Shown here one piece after another: positions 1-5,220 of a stretch of 27,204 nucleotides of DNA (its first letter is position 1; every line of letters starts with the position of its first letter). Under the pieces are notes generated by a model that did no database searches, was not told the origin of the DNA, and saw only the letters and a list, made by a program, of their open reading frames with translations. Source of the DNA: a virus; the IMG/VR virus record IMGVR_UViG_3300031576_000248, positions 1 to 27,204 of that record. The stretch is one strand, 5' to 3'. The position numbers and the translations under genes were made by a program.

Positions 1-99
1 TTTGAGGTACTGCGCCAGGATGAAGTCGGGCGTGTTACTCGCGTTCTCCTGAGAAGTGCGGTTGATCGCGGAGCGGAGATCTTCCTCGAAGGTCGTCAT
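1..99 (-). CDS. Conserved small phage protein, N-terminal part (runs off window)
   Basis: Reading leftward from the ATG at 99, the frame gives MTTFEEDLRSAINRTSQENA followed by SNTPDFILAQYLK and is still open at the edge. The NTPDFILA-type motif after an acidic, charged start is familiar from small uncharacterised proteins in many temperate phages; no function is known to me. A clear Shine-Dalgarno sequence (AGGAGA, about 6 bases upstream) fixes the start. It is the last visible gene of the leftward early operon, directly after the 101-271 gene. Confidence 0.75.
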   Translation of the reverse strand, partial: MTTFEEDLRSAINRTSQENASNTPDFILAQYLK

Positions 100-100
100 G

Positions 101-271
101 TCAGTCTCCTGTTGGTAGATTGGATGGCCGTAAAGCAGCGGCTTTAACGTGCTCGCGCAACTCCTCGATCACCACGCGGTTGCGCTCCCAAAATTGGGCG
201 CTCGGCGGCTTATCGGCGCCGTCTTTGATGGCGAGCTTGACGAGAAGGAAGAAGGCTTCACAGATTTGCAT
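101..271 (-). CDS. Small hypothetical early protein (56 aa)
   Basis: I do not recognise this protein. It begins MQICEAFFLLVKLAIKDG, a short amphipathic or hydrophobic helix, and continues with a charged middle segment (FWERNRVVIEELREHVKA). An ATG at 289 is also in frame, but GGAGG lies 6 bases before the ATG at 271, so the shorter form is preferred. It lies between the 295-570 gene (23-base gap) and the partial gene at 99, same strand, so it is probably co-transcribed. Base composition is less GC-rich than in the late genes. Confidence 0.65.
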   Translation of the reverse strand: MQICEAFFLLVKLAIKDGADKPPSAQFWERNRVVIEELREHVKAAALRPSNLPTGD

Positions 272-294
272 CGCGTTCCTCCGCCTCATGCGTG

Positions 295-570
295 CTAATC
301 ATCGGCGCGGCGCGGATCGAGCAGGTCGCATAGTTCTGCCATGTTGATCGCCCCGAGCTCCCCCAGCGTCAGCTTGTTGATCTCATCGCGAGGCAGTTTG
401 AGCAACGCGCGGACGCTGCCAAGTTCGGCCAGCGCGCAATAGCCGTGCATCCACACGCCCCGCGAAATCTTCGGCATGAAGCGATCATCGCCGATCCGCT
501 TACAGCGCGCGCAACCGCGAAGGCGCCGAATGTCGTGCGCCTTCTCTAATCGGATGCTCGGCTCCGGCAT
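295..570 (-). CDS. Small protein with Cys/His cluster, possible zinc binder (91 aa)
   Basis: The protein has a C-x2-C pair (CARC, about residues 18-21) and an H-x2-C pair (HGYC, about residues 41-44), the spacing of a small treble-clef or ribbon zinc site; metal binding is inferred. The C-terminal half (LPRDEINKLTLGELGAINMAELCDLL) looks helical. The start at 570 lies 2 bases past the stop of the peptidase-like gene 573-1022, with an AGGT-type ribosome site upstream; a longer in-frame start at 684 would overlap that gene heavily and is disfavoured. Function unknown; perhaps a regulator or host-interaction protein. Confidence 0.65.
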   Translation of the reverse strand: MPEPSIRLEKAHDIRRLRGCARCKRIGDDRFMPKISRGVWMHGYCALAELGSVRALLKLPRDEINKLTLGELGAINMAELCDLLDPRRADD

Positions 571-572
571 GT

Positions 573-1022
573 TCAACCTGCTGACCGTGAAGCAGGAGCG
601 AACTTCCACCAGCACTTGACCCACCGGCTCATGCGCCCACGATAGCTGGCGATATCGAGCGGGATGTTGGTGTGGGTGTCGCAAATCTCGCCGCCGCCCA
701 CGGCGACGTAGTGCCCCATCAGCTGCACGATGAACGGCCCATCCCGGCCGCGCGCGGCGCAGAAGTGGCCGAGCCGATAAACGCGATCCCGCGGCGGCCG
801 CCCTTCCTCAACGATGCGCCAGCCCAAGAGCGCCATCGCGTCTATCAACCATACATTACGCATGCCCATGACGGGATGCTTGGCGCCGGCGGCGGTTTCC
901 ATGCGCCCGCTGACCTCGCGCACCGCATCGTGGACGAGCGAAATAGGCAGGCCGGTCACGGCCCCCGTAGCTGTCGGACCGCAGAAAGCGGAGCGCGTGT
1001 CGTAGTTCGGCGTGTGCAACAT
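573..1022 (-). CDS. Papain-like (C39-type) cysteine peptidase candidate (149 aa)
   Basis: The N-terminus reads TRSAFCGPTA with a candidate nucleophile Cys14 at the start of a helix, the signature of C39-like and papain-like folds. A later strand carries LMGHYVAV with His104, followed by the acidic residue Asp115 in ICDTHTN. Order (Cys, His, Asp), spacing and total length suit a minimal papain-like domain; there is no signal peptide or transmembrane segment, so it should act in the cytoplasm. The target is unknown. The start at 1022 is supported by GGGAG 7 bases upstream and by an extended -10 promoter at 1048-1056; the longer frame up to 1142 would run through that promoter. Enzymatic activity is an inference from motifs only. 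Confidence 0.6.
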   Translation of the reverse strand: MLHTPNYDTRSAFCGPTATGAVTGLPISLVHDAVREVSGRMETAAGAKHPVMGMRNVWLIDAMALLGWRIVEEGRPPRDRVYRLGHFCAARGRDGPFIVQLMGHYVAVGGGEICDTHTNIPLDIASYRGRMSRWVKCWWKFAPASRSAG

Positions 1023-1047
1023 TGCCGTACTCCCATTGAGAAACGGC

Positions 1048-1056
1048 ATTATAGCA
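1048..1056 (-). promoter_or_regulatory. Internal early promoter, extended -10 (TGCTATAAT)
   Basis: On the minus strand TGCTATAAT matches the extended -10 form TGnTATAAT exactly. No -35 box is visible at the usual distance, as is common for extended -10 promoters. Transcription would start near 1041, giving a leader of about 19 bases with GGGAG at 1030-1034 before the ATG at 1022. The rest of the 109-base gap 1023-1131 shows nothing else. Confidence 0.55.
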
Positions 1057-1131
1057 AATCGACTTTCGCCACTTCCGCGAGCATCAATGGGTTGCACGGT
1101 GTTCGGCCCCGAAATCATTGGTGAATAAAGT

Positions 1132-1395
1132 TTACTTGACACGGTTTTCGCGTTCCTCGCGTTGAGATTTGGACAGCGGCTCTACGTGGTCACAGAGCCA
1201 GCTCGGCAGCACAAGCACGGAGTAATTTCCCCAACACGGACGCTTCGTCCAGCGGCGCCGCAACGGTTCATAGCGGAGAATCTGATACTCAATCTGCCCG
1301 TGGGCGACGAGACGCTCGGCAACAATCTCAATGAACGCATCGAAAGAGCCGCCGCCATTGCCAACGCCGGGGTTCAGCAGACCGTAGCGTTTCAT
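1132..1395 (-). CDS. Hypothetical early protein (87 aa)
   Basis: I do not recognise this protein. It has a glycine-rich start (LLNPGVGNGGGSFDAFIEIVAERL), then a mixed segment rich in Trp, Arg and Tyr, and a charged tail. Its ATG overlaps the stop of the upstream gene as ATGA (1392-1395), and GAGGT precedes it, so translation is probably coupled. It is the last gene before the 109-base gap that holds the internal promoter. Confidence 0.6.
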   Translation of the reverse strand: MKRYGLLNPGVGNGGGSFDAFIEIVAERLVAHGQIEYQILRYEPLRRRWTKRPCWGNYSVLVLPSWLCDHVEPLSKSQREERENRVK

Positions 1396-1736
1396 TTCTT
1401 GACCTCGTGATTGCCAGCCAGCCGATCCAGCCGCTCGATCTCGGCGACGATCAGCGCTGCGGCGCCCACGAGATCATGGCGTCGCGTCTTGGGCTTCCAC
1501 CATTTCTTCGCCCACGGCCAAACGCCCTTCGGCGCCGACGTGTCCGAATAGTGCGATAGCTCGCGCGTCTCGCCGCGCTCAGCCATAACTGCCGCCGCGG
1601 CGCCGGCGACCATCGCGTAACAAGCACCCGCACGGGCTAATTCGCCGTGAACGTGCTCGTCGTCGTGCGCGGCGCGAAATCGCTCAACTTCGCCTTGGCG
1701 CTTCCGTTCGGCGGCAATTTCTTCGATCACGCTCAT
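1392..1736 (-). CDS. Conserved phage protein of the EHDDEH/GELA type (114 aa)
   Basis: The protein starts MSVIEEIAAERKRQGEVERF and carries AHDDEHVHGELARAGACYAM, then VWPWAKKWWKPKTRRHDLVGAAALIVAEIERLDR. This arrangement (ERxRQ, HDDEHxxGELAxAAxxYA, PW..WWKPK, RRDLVxAAALIxAEIERLDR) is a widespread phage family that I know from sequence only; its biochemical role is unassigned as far as I know, although the conserved acidic and His residues would suit metal binding. The start at 1736 is set by the ATGA overlap with the upstream gene; an in-frame ATG at 1799 would overlap that gene more. Confidence 0.8.
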   Translation of the reverse strand: MSVIEEIAAERKRQGEVERFRAAHDDEHVHGELARAGACYAMVAGAAAAVMAERGETRELSHYSDTSAPKGVWPWAKKWWKPKTRRHDLVGAAALIVAEIERLDRLAGNHEVKK

Positions 1737-1963
1737 CGGCTCTCTCCGTCGTGACGGACCATCATCAGCGCGGCGGGTCTTTCTCGACCGGCGCGGCATA
1801 ATGCGCGTCGAGCAAGGCCAGCGTGCTTGATCACCGCAAGAGCGGCACGGCCGCGCTCGACGCGCGCCGCCGCCGTATCCGCACGGAAAGGCCTACCCGG
1901 CGGACGCAAGTGCGCACTTGCGAATGGGGTTAGCAGGCCGGCGCCGCCGCAATCGCCCGTCAT
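1733..1963 (-). CDS. Small basic hypothetical protein (76 aa)
   Basis: Evidence is mainly positional: a perfect AGGAGG lies 7 bases before the ATG at 1963, that ATG overlaps the stop of the upstream gene (ATGA at 1960-1963), and its own stop overlaps the next start (ATGA at 1733-1736). The protein is Arg/Ala-rich (DTAAARVERGRAALAVIKHAGLARRALC) and resembles no family I recognise. Composition alone would not separate it from a GC-rich shadow frame, so the call rests on the ribosome site and coupled starts. Confidence 0.55.
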   Translation of the reverse strand: MTGDCGGAGLLTPFASAHLRPPGRPFRADTAAARVERGRAALAVIKHAGLARRALCRAGRERPAALMMVRHDGESR

Positions 1964-2142
1964 TTGCCGTCCTCCTGCTGCGGCGCTACGGCCGGCGCAG
2001 CGGCGGGCGGGATGAGCACGCCCGCCGGGGCACCTGCGCCGGCCGCTTCCCCGGCCATCGGCGCGGCCGAGCTTAGGGCGAGCCGGCGGAACGCGCCGCG
2101 GCTCGCGAGATACATGGCTTCGGGATCGGCCGCGCGCCTCAT
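1960..2142 (-). CDS. Small Ala/Pro-rich hypothetical protein (60 aa)
   Basis: Starts MRRAADPEAMYLASRGAFRR and becomes an Ala/Gly/Pro-rich low-complexity tail ending APQQEDGK. The start at 2142 overlaps the preceding stop by ATGA. Such flexible Ala/Pro tails are frequent in small early phage proteins, but I cannot assign a function. A longer in-frame form reaching 2307 would overlap the neighbouring gene by more than 160 bases and is rejected. Confidence 0.5.
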   Translation of the reverse strand: MRRAADPEAMYLASRGAFRRLALSSAAPMAGEAAGAGAPAGVLIPPAAAPAVAPQQEDGK

Positions 2143-2402
2143 GCCGCCGGCTCGCTGTCGCACGGGCGACCCTCGTAGAGGCGCGCGAGGCGCTCGAACT
2201 CGCACCCCTGCTCGAGCGCGGCGGTGACGACGGCCCACCCTATGCGCGGCGGCGCCAGCTCGGCGTGGGCCGCGCCCAGCAGCCCCCCGGTCAGGAACAC
2301 GCGGCACGGGCGATCGGCGAGGATCTCGAGGCGGCCGCCGGCGCGCAGCACGACGACGATTCGCGGCAGCGGCAAGGCGATGGGGATCGGGCGGCCGGTC
2401 AT
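2139..2402 (-). CDS. Hypothetical early protein (87 aa)
   Basis: The sequence MTGRPIPIALPLPRIVVVLR continues as a beta-rich first half (RLEILADRPCRVFLTGGLL) and a helical second half (GWAVVTAALEQGCEFERLARLYEG). No family is recognised. The start is fixed by the ATGA overlap with the stop of the upstream membrane-protein gene, and its stop overlaps the next start in the same way, so it belongs to the tightly coupled early operon. Confidence 0.55.
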   Translation of the reverse strand: MTGRPIPIALPLPRIVVVLRAGGRLEILADRPCRVFLTGGLLGAAHAELAPPRIGWAVVTAALEQGCEFERLARLYEGRPCDSEPAA

Positions 2403-2560
2403 GGGCGCAACCAGTCGCCGACTGCGGCGCCGATCACGCCAGCCAGGAAGGCCACAATCAGCAGCACCCACGGCAAGCGGCCATGCTCGGCCCCGCGCCG
2501 CCGCGCGCGCACCGTCGCAAGGCTCAGAAGATCGGGGCGGCCGAGCGGCGGCGGGATCAT
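2399..2560 (-). CDS. Single-pass small membrane protein (53 aa)
   Basis: After a basic N-terminal half (RARRRGAEHGR) there is one strongly hydrophobic segment, LPWVLLIVAFLAGVIGAAVG (residues about 30-49), ending DWLRP. The Arg-rich flank before the helix predicts a cytoplasmic N-terminus. It could be an exclusion or host-membrane-interacting protein, but its early-operon position does not suit a holin. The start at 2560 overlaps the stop of the upstream gene (ATGA). Confidence 0.6.
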   Translation of the reverse strand: MIPPPLGRPDLLSLATVRARRRGAEHGRLPWVLLIVAFLAGVIGAAVGDWLRP

Positions 2561-2808
2561 GGCCGCGCGCCCCGGGCGCTGTCGTTCGGCCCTTGGCCGA
2601 ACAGCGCGAGCTGCTCGGAGCGGGAAAAATGCTGGCAGGCGGAGGTGTCGCGGGCGCAGGCCATGAACACCCGCGGCGAGCGCGGGTTGCGGCAGCGCTT
2701 GACCGTGCCGCCCTCGACCGGGCGCCAGGCGCCGCAATGGCCGCACACATCGCGCTCGGAGAGGATCAGCGGCTCGGGCTCGGCTAAGGTCTCGGCTGGC
2801 ATGGCCAT
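2557..2808 (-). CDS. Cys-rich small protein, likely zinc binder (83 aa)
   Basis: Begins MAMPAETLAEPEPLILSERD, then VCGHCGAW (C-x2-C), a lone Cys in VKRCRN, and MACARDTSACQHF, giving several Cys and His that could form one or two zinc sites. The C-terminus is low in complexity (GQGPNDSARGARP). Two ATGs at 2808 and 2802 are possible; that at 2808 forms a TGATG junction with the upstream stop, suggesting stop-start reinitiation. Function unknown; small zinc proteins of early operons often bind host proteins or nucleic acid, which is only inference here. Confidence 0.6.
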   Translation of the reverse strand: MAMPAETLAEPEPLILSERDVCGHCGAWRPVEGGTVKRCRNPRSPRVFMACARDTSACQHFSRSEQLALFGQGPNDSARGARP

Positions 2809-3116
2809 CACCCGCGCTCGGCGCCGTGCCGGATCGCGACGCGGCCCGCGCGCACTACGCGGGCCGCGCGCGCGCTCGAGCGGTCCAGCGCGCGGCCGGC
2901 GGCCCTGATCCCGCCCTCGCGAAGCCAGCCCTCGCGGGCGCCAGCGTCGGCGGCCGGCGCCGCGATGCTGAGGATCGCGAGAAAGGCCTGCTCGACATCG
3001 CCGTCGCACGCGAACTCGATCACCAAGCTCGGCCCGCCGCCGCGCCCGGTCCCGCAGGTGGTGCGCGCCACCACACCGGTCCGTCGCGCGAGAACGGATG
3101 ACAATGCTTCTGGCAT
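2808..3116 (-). CDS. First gene of the leftward early operon, hypothetical (102 aa)
   Basis: The protein MPEALSSVLARRTGVVARTT continues with LVIEFACDGDVEQAFLAILSIAAPAADAGAREGWLREGGIRAAGRALD and an Arg-rich end. I do not recognise a family. GGAG lies 7 bases before the ATG at 3116, which is preferred over the in-frame ATG at 3137 because the latter falls closer to the promoter and has no ribosome site. It is the promoter-proximal gene of the operon, about 30 bases downstream of the -10 box, and should be controlled directly by the operator at 3150-3168. Confidence 0.6.
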   Translation of the reverse strand: MPEALSSVLARRTGVVARTTCGTGRGGGPSLVIEFACDGDVEQAFLAILSIAAPAADAGAREGWLREGGIRAAGRALDRSSARAARVVRAGRVAIRHGAERG

Positions 3117-3145
3117 GGCGTTTCTCCGGGAAATCATGGTTGCGG

Positions 3146-3174
3146 ACTATGTAGGCGTTTCGCCTACAAGTCAA
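3146..3174 (-). promoter_or_regulatory. Leftward early promoter (PL-like)
   Basis: On the minus strand: -35 TTGACT (3174-3169), a 17-base spacer, -10 CATAGT (3151-3146). The -35 matches sigma-70 consensus in five of six bases and the -10 in four. The spacer is filled by the 19-bp operator palindrome, so repressor binding would block polymerase directly. Confidence 0.65.
3150..3168. promoter_or_regulatory. Operator OL, perfect inverted repeat TGTAGGC-GTTTC-GCCTACA
   Basis: A perfect 19-bp palindrome (8-bp arms, 3-bp centre). In terms of TGTAGGC half-sites the spacer is 5 bases, the same geometry as the two sites between the repressor and Cro-like genes. It fills the spacer of the leftward early promoter. 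Confidence 0.75.
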
Positions 3175-3192
3175 GCGGAAGATGTGGCCAAG

Positions 3193-3208
3193 TGTTTCAC
3201 GTGAAACA
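3193..3208. promoter_or_regulatory. Exact bacterial parS (ParB-binding) site
   Basis: The 16 bases TGTTTCACGTGAAACA form a perfect palindrome identical to the chromosomal parS consensus first defined in Bacillus subtilis and conserved widely, including in Caulobacter and other alphaproteobacteria. An exact 16-mer is expected far less than once by chance in 27 kb. It lies 18 bases upstream of the leftward -35 box and 26 bases before the nuclease ATG. No parA or parB gene is present here, so binding by host ParB is the inference. Confidence 0.85.
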
Positions 3209-3234
3209 TCGGCGCAATCAGCTACACTTTGGGC

Positions 3235-3825
3235 ATGTGGTGGCTCCGACTGCTCCTAGTCTGCTTACCGGCCGCGGTGAACGCGCAATCCTGGAGCGAC
3301 AGAGATCGCGAATATCCGCCGTTGACCCTCGACGCCTACATTCCCGAGAAATTGCGCTTTGCGGGTCCGGTGCGGGTGATCGATGGCGACACCGTCGACA
3401 TGCAGACGCGCTACGTGCTCGATTTCGCTGGCAAGGAATGGGGCGGCCGCACGGAACGGCTGCGTCTCGCCGCCATTGATGCACCCGAGGCGCGTGAACC
3501 CTTTGGCGCGGCCGCGACGGAACGGCTGCGCACCTATGTCGAGGGCGCCGAGACCCTACGTTGCATCTGCATGCCGGCCAATGGCGCTAACCCGGGCGAT
3601 GGGTGTTTGTATGATCGCTACAAACGGGTAATCGTGAAGTGTGGGACCGATGTTGCCGGGACAATTCGTACCGAGGATGTCGGCCGCGAAATGGTGCGCC
3701 ACGGCCTTGCGCGCGCCCGCTATGGCTGCGACTATGCCGCCGAGCATCGAACCGCGTGCGCCGCCAAGATAGGCTTGTGGGCGGACTGGCGCGGCGATTG
3801 CGAGCCACGCTGCGATTGGCGATGA
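3235..3825 (+). CDS. Secreted thermonuclease-like (SNase-fold) nuclease (196 aa)
   Basis: A staphylococcal nuclease-type domain that would cleave DNA or RNA with calcium. An N-terminal signal peptide (MWWLRLLLVCLPAAVNA) predicts export. The family motifs are present: VIDGDTVD (48-55), RLRLAAIDAPE (75-85) and DRYKR (127-131), keeping the equivalents of the catalytic Arg35, Glu43 and Arg87 and the metal-binding Asp21 and Asp40. The mature part has eight Cys residues, suggesting disulfides in the periplasm or outside. The ATG at 3235 is chosen over TTG at 3229; there is no clear Shine-Dalgarno. A weak -10-like TACACT at 3223-3228 would place the transcript start at or near the ATG, so leaderless translation is possible. 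Placed between the leftward promoter and the repressor, it looks like cargo expressed in the lysogen. Confidence 0.9.
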   Translation: MWWLRLLLVCLPAAVNAQSWSDRDREYPPLTLDAYIPEKLRFAGPVRVIDGDTVDMQTRYVLDFAGKEWGGRTERLRLAAIDAPEAREPFGAAATERLRTYVEGAETLRCICMPANGANPGDGCLYDRYKRVIVKCGTDVAGTIRTEDVGREMVRHGLARARYGCDYAAEHRTACAAKIGLWADWRGDCEPRCDWR

Positions 3826-3832
3826 GGGCGGC

Positions 3833-4009
3833 ATGCAGGAGAAGGAAAAACGCGGCTTGATCGGCCTTGCGGCGTGGGCCGTGATCGGGTTTTTCTTGAT
3901 CGCCGGCATCCAGCAGACCTTGGGCGCCTTCGTGGCCGGGCTTGCCGGATTTGCCTATGTCTTCGCGATCGGCTGGTTCCTCGAGCACGCCCCGGAGTGG
4001 TTTTCCTAG
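3833..4009 (+). CDS. Small two-helix membrane protein (58 aa)
   Basis: Starts MQEKEKRGLIGLAAWAVIGF and contains two hydrophobic helices, roughly residues 9-25 and 31-50, with a short polar turn (GIQQTL) and an acidic end (EHAPEWFS). GAGGG precedes the ATG and the nuclease stop is 7 bases upstream, so the two form a pair. The last four bases (CTAG, 4006-4009) are shared with the end of the convergent repressor gene. A superinfection-exclusion or nuclease-associated membrane role would fit a lysogen-expressed cargo pair; a holin is less likely away from any endolysin. Confidence 0.75.
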   Translation: MQEKEKRGLIGLAAWAVIGFFLIAGIQQTLGAFVAGLAGFAYVFAIGWFLEHAPEWFS

Positions 4010-4713
4010 CCGGCGGGCGGCGTCACCGGGATGGTGACGCTTTCGACGATTCCGAGGATCTCCGCATTGTCTTCCGCGTCGGGCGTGTAGTCGATCGTCC
4101 CGTCCCTGGCGACGGCGCCGCGCTCGCCCGAGGCACTCATTCGCACCGAGATCGAGGCCCCGATCCGCCGATTCCGGGTCTGCAGCACCACGACGATGTC
4201 GCCATTGACCGCGATGTCGAGCAGCCCCACCACCGTTTCGATGGCTTCGCCGGCCGCGCGCGTGCTCTTGAAGTGGCGCGCCACCACCTGCTCGCCGCGC
4301 CGCAGCCGCCGCCCGATGTGCTCGAGGCGGCGATAGACGCCAGCGCTGCCCGGCGGATAGCCGAGGCGGTCGGCGCTGTCGTCGGCGATGAAAAACCCTC
4401 GGCAGTGCTCGGGATTGACCACGGATTTCGGCGCCTCGATGTAGTCTATGCGGCCAGCCGATATGATCCCCTCAACGCTTCTCGCATTCACGAGCACGTA
4501 GCAGAGCACATCAATCCGTAAGGAAAAGCCACCAACCAGATCGCGTGGTGCGACTTCGTAAACTTTCGCGAGCTTCCTGATCCATTTGTCGTTCAACCGC
4601 CGCCGGCCATCCTCGAGTTTGTAGATTTCGCCGCGGTCGCACGGCACGCGCCGCGCCACCTCCGCGACGCTCAGCGCGCGCATCTCGCGAATTTCCTTAA
4701 GCCTGTTTTCCAT
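4006..4713 (-). CDS. Phage repressor: XRE-type HTH with S24-like C-terminal region (235 aa)
   Basis: Residues 3-60 form a typical helix-turn-helix (LKEIREMRALSVAEVARRVP...IYKLEDGRRRLNDKWIRKLAKVYEV). The C-terminal half (from about 105) resembles the S24/LexA dimerisation fold: DDSADRLGYPPGSAGVYRRL, LRRGEQVVARH, then VNGDIVVVLQ. The usual Ser-Met nucleophile motif is replaced by DDSADR and I see no clear catalytic Lys, so self-cleavage is doubtful. It is divergent to the Cro-like gene, with operators of one design at both its own control region and the leftward promoter. The start at 4713 begins exactly at the HTH; the in-frame ATG at 4800 or earlier would run through the operators. Confidence 0.85.
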   Translation of the reverse strand: MENRLKEIREMRALSVAEVARRVPCDRGEIYKLEDGRRRLNDKWIRKLAKVYEVAPRDLVGGFSLRIDVLCYVLVNARSVEGIISAGRIDYIEAPKSVVNPEHCRGFFIADDSADRLGYPPGSAGVYRRLEHIGRRLRRGEQVVARHFKSTRAAGEAIETVVGLLDIAVNGDIVVVLQTRNRRIGASISVRMSASGERGAVARDGTIDYTPDAEDNAEILGIVESVTIPVTPPAG

Positions 4714-4722
4714 GCGCCCTGA

Positions 4723-4750
4723 CTTGTAGGCACACGGTATTGTGCGTAAA
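4723..4750 (-). promoter_or_regulatory. Repressor promoter (PRM-like)
   Basis: Minus strand TTTACG (4750-4745), a 16-base spacer, and TACAAG (4728-4723). Each box has four of six consensus matches, so the promoter is weak, as expected for a maintenance promoter. A half-site TGTAGGC (4725-4731) overlaps the -10 box and the operator at 4750-4768 abuts the -35, which would permit autoregulation. Confidence 0.4.
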
Positions 4751-4768
4751 GCAGGCAAAATGCCCACA
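4750..4768. promoter_or_regulatory. Operator OR2, degenerate AGCAGGC-AAAAT-GCCCACA
   Basis: Matches the TGTAGGC-N5-GCCTACA design with 5/7 in the left arm and 6/7 in the right, spacing exactly conserved. It sits just upstream of the rightward -35 box, its centre about 32 bp from that of the stronger site at 4779-4803. Confidence 0.55.
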
Positions 4769-4772
4769 TCTA

Positions 4773-4802
4773 TTGACATGTTGTGGGCCATCCGCCTACA
4801 AC
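4773..4802 (+). promoter_or_regulatory. Rightward early promoter (PR-like)
   Basis: TTGACA (4773-4778, perfect -35), an 18-base spacer, then TACAAC (4797-4802, four of six for -10). The expected start near 4809 leaves a leader of only about 10-20 bases before the Cro-like gene. Operator OR1 covers the whole spacer and the -10 box. Confidence 0.65.
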
Positions 4803-4803
4803 A
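4779..4803. promoter_or_regulatory. Operator OR1, inverted repeat TGTTGTGGGC-N5-GCCTACAACA
   Basis: Ten-base arms with one mismatch around a 5-base centre, the same arm core and spacing as the operator at 3150-3168. It overlaps the spacer and -10 box of the rightward promoter, so repressor bound here should shut off the Cro-like gene and replication operon. Confidence 0.7.
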
Positions 4804-4817
4804 CGCGAAAGCTAGTG

Positions 4818-5069
4818 ATGCTGGTTGACATGCGCGACCATTCCCCTCTGGCCGACTACCTCGACGACAAGAACAAGTCCGAGTTCGCGCGTCGGCTGGG
4901 CTTTCGCCACACTCAGGCGCTGTTCGACTACCTCCCGCGACGGGACGGCCGCCCGCCGCGCCGGGCGATGACCGCTCAGCTCGCCCGCCGCATCGTGGCG
5001 CTGACGGGCGGCGACGTTGACTATAACGCACTGTTCGGCCCGATCCCGTCGCAGAAGGCCGCAGCCTGA
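4818..5069 (+). CDS. Cro-like HTH regulator (83 aa)
   Basis: A short protein whose centre (KSEFARRLGFRHTQALFDYL) has the spacing of a helix-turn-helix, followed by RRAMTAQLARRIVALTGGDV. Divergent to the repressor and first in the rightward early operon, it is best read as the Cro counterpart that lets the lytic programme proceed. Two starts are possible, ATG 4818 or ATG 4830; neither has a good Shine-Dalgarno and the promoter lies very close, so a short-leader or leaderless start is likely. The stop overlaps the next start as TGATG. Confidence 0.75.
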   Translation: MLVDMRDHSPLADYLDDKNKSEFARRLGFRHTQALFDYLPRRDGRPPRRAMTAQLARRIVALTGGDVDYNALFGPIPSQKAAA

Positions 5070-5218
5070 TGTACACCGTCAACCTTCGCAAGATGCAACG
5101 CCGGCAGCGCGGCTACGCGTCCGGCCCCGGCAAGGTGCGCGGCGGCAACAGCGTGTGCCAAGAGCGGCAATCGCCGCCGCCGAACAAGCGCGCCGCCATC
5201 AACGCCGGCGTGCGCTGA
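5069..5218 (+). CDS. Tiny basic hypothetical protein (49 aa)
   Basis: Starts MYTVNLRKMQRRQRGYASGP and is rich in Arg, Lys and Gly, ending RAAINAGVR. No family recognised; the charge would suit nucleic acid binding. It is joined to the Cro-like gene by a TGATG overlap (5067-5071) and followed 2 bases later by the next ATG, so it sits in the coupled chain of the replication operon. Confidence 0.5.
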   Translation: MYTVNLRKMQRRQRGYASGPGKVRGGNSVCQERQSPPPNKRAAINAGVR

Positions 5219-5220
5219 CC

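Noticed and set aside
3192-3479. Open frame beginning with a GTG inside the parS site, encoding FHVKH at its start
   Set aside because: The FHVKH reading is simply the translation of parS; the frame overlaps the nuclease gene, is Arg/His-rich and has no ribosome site.
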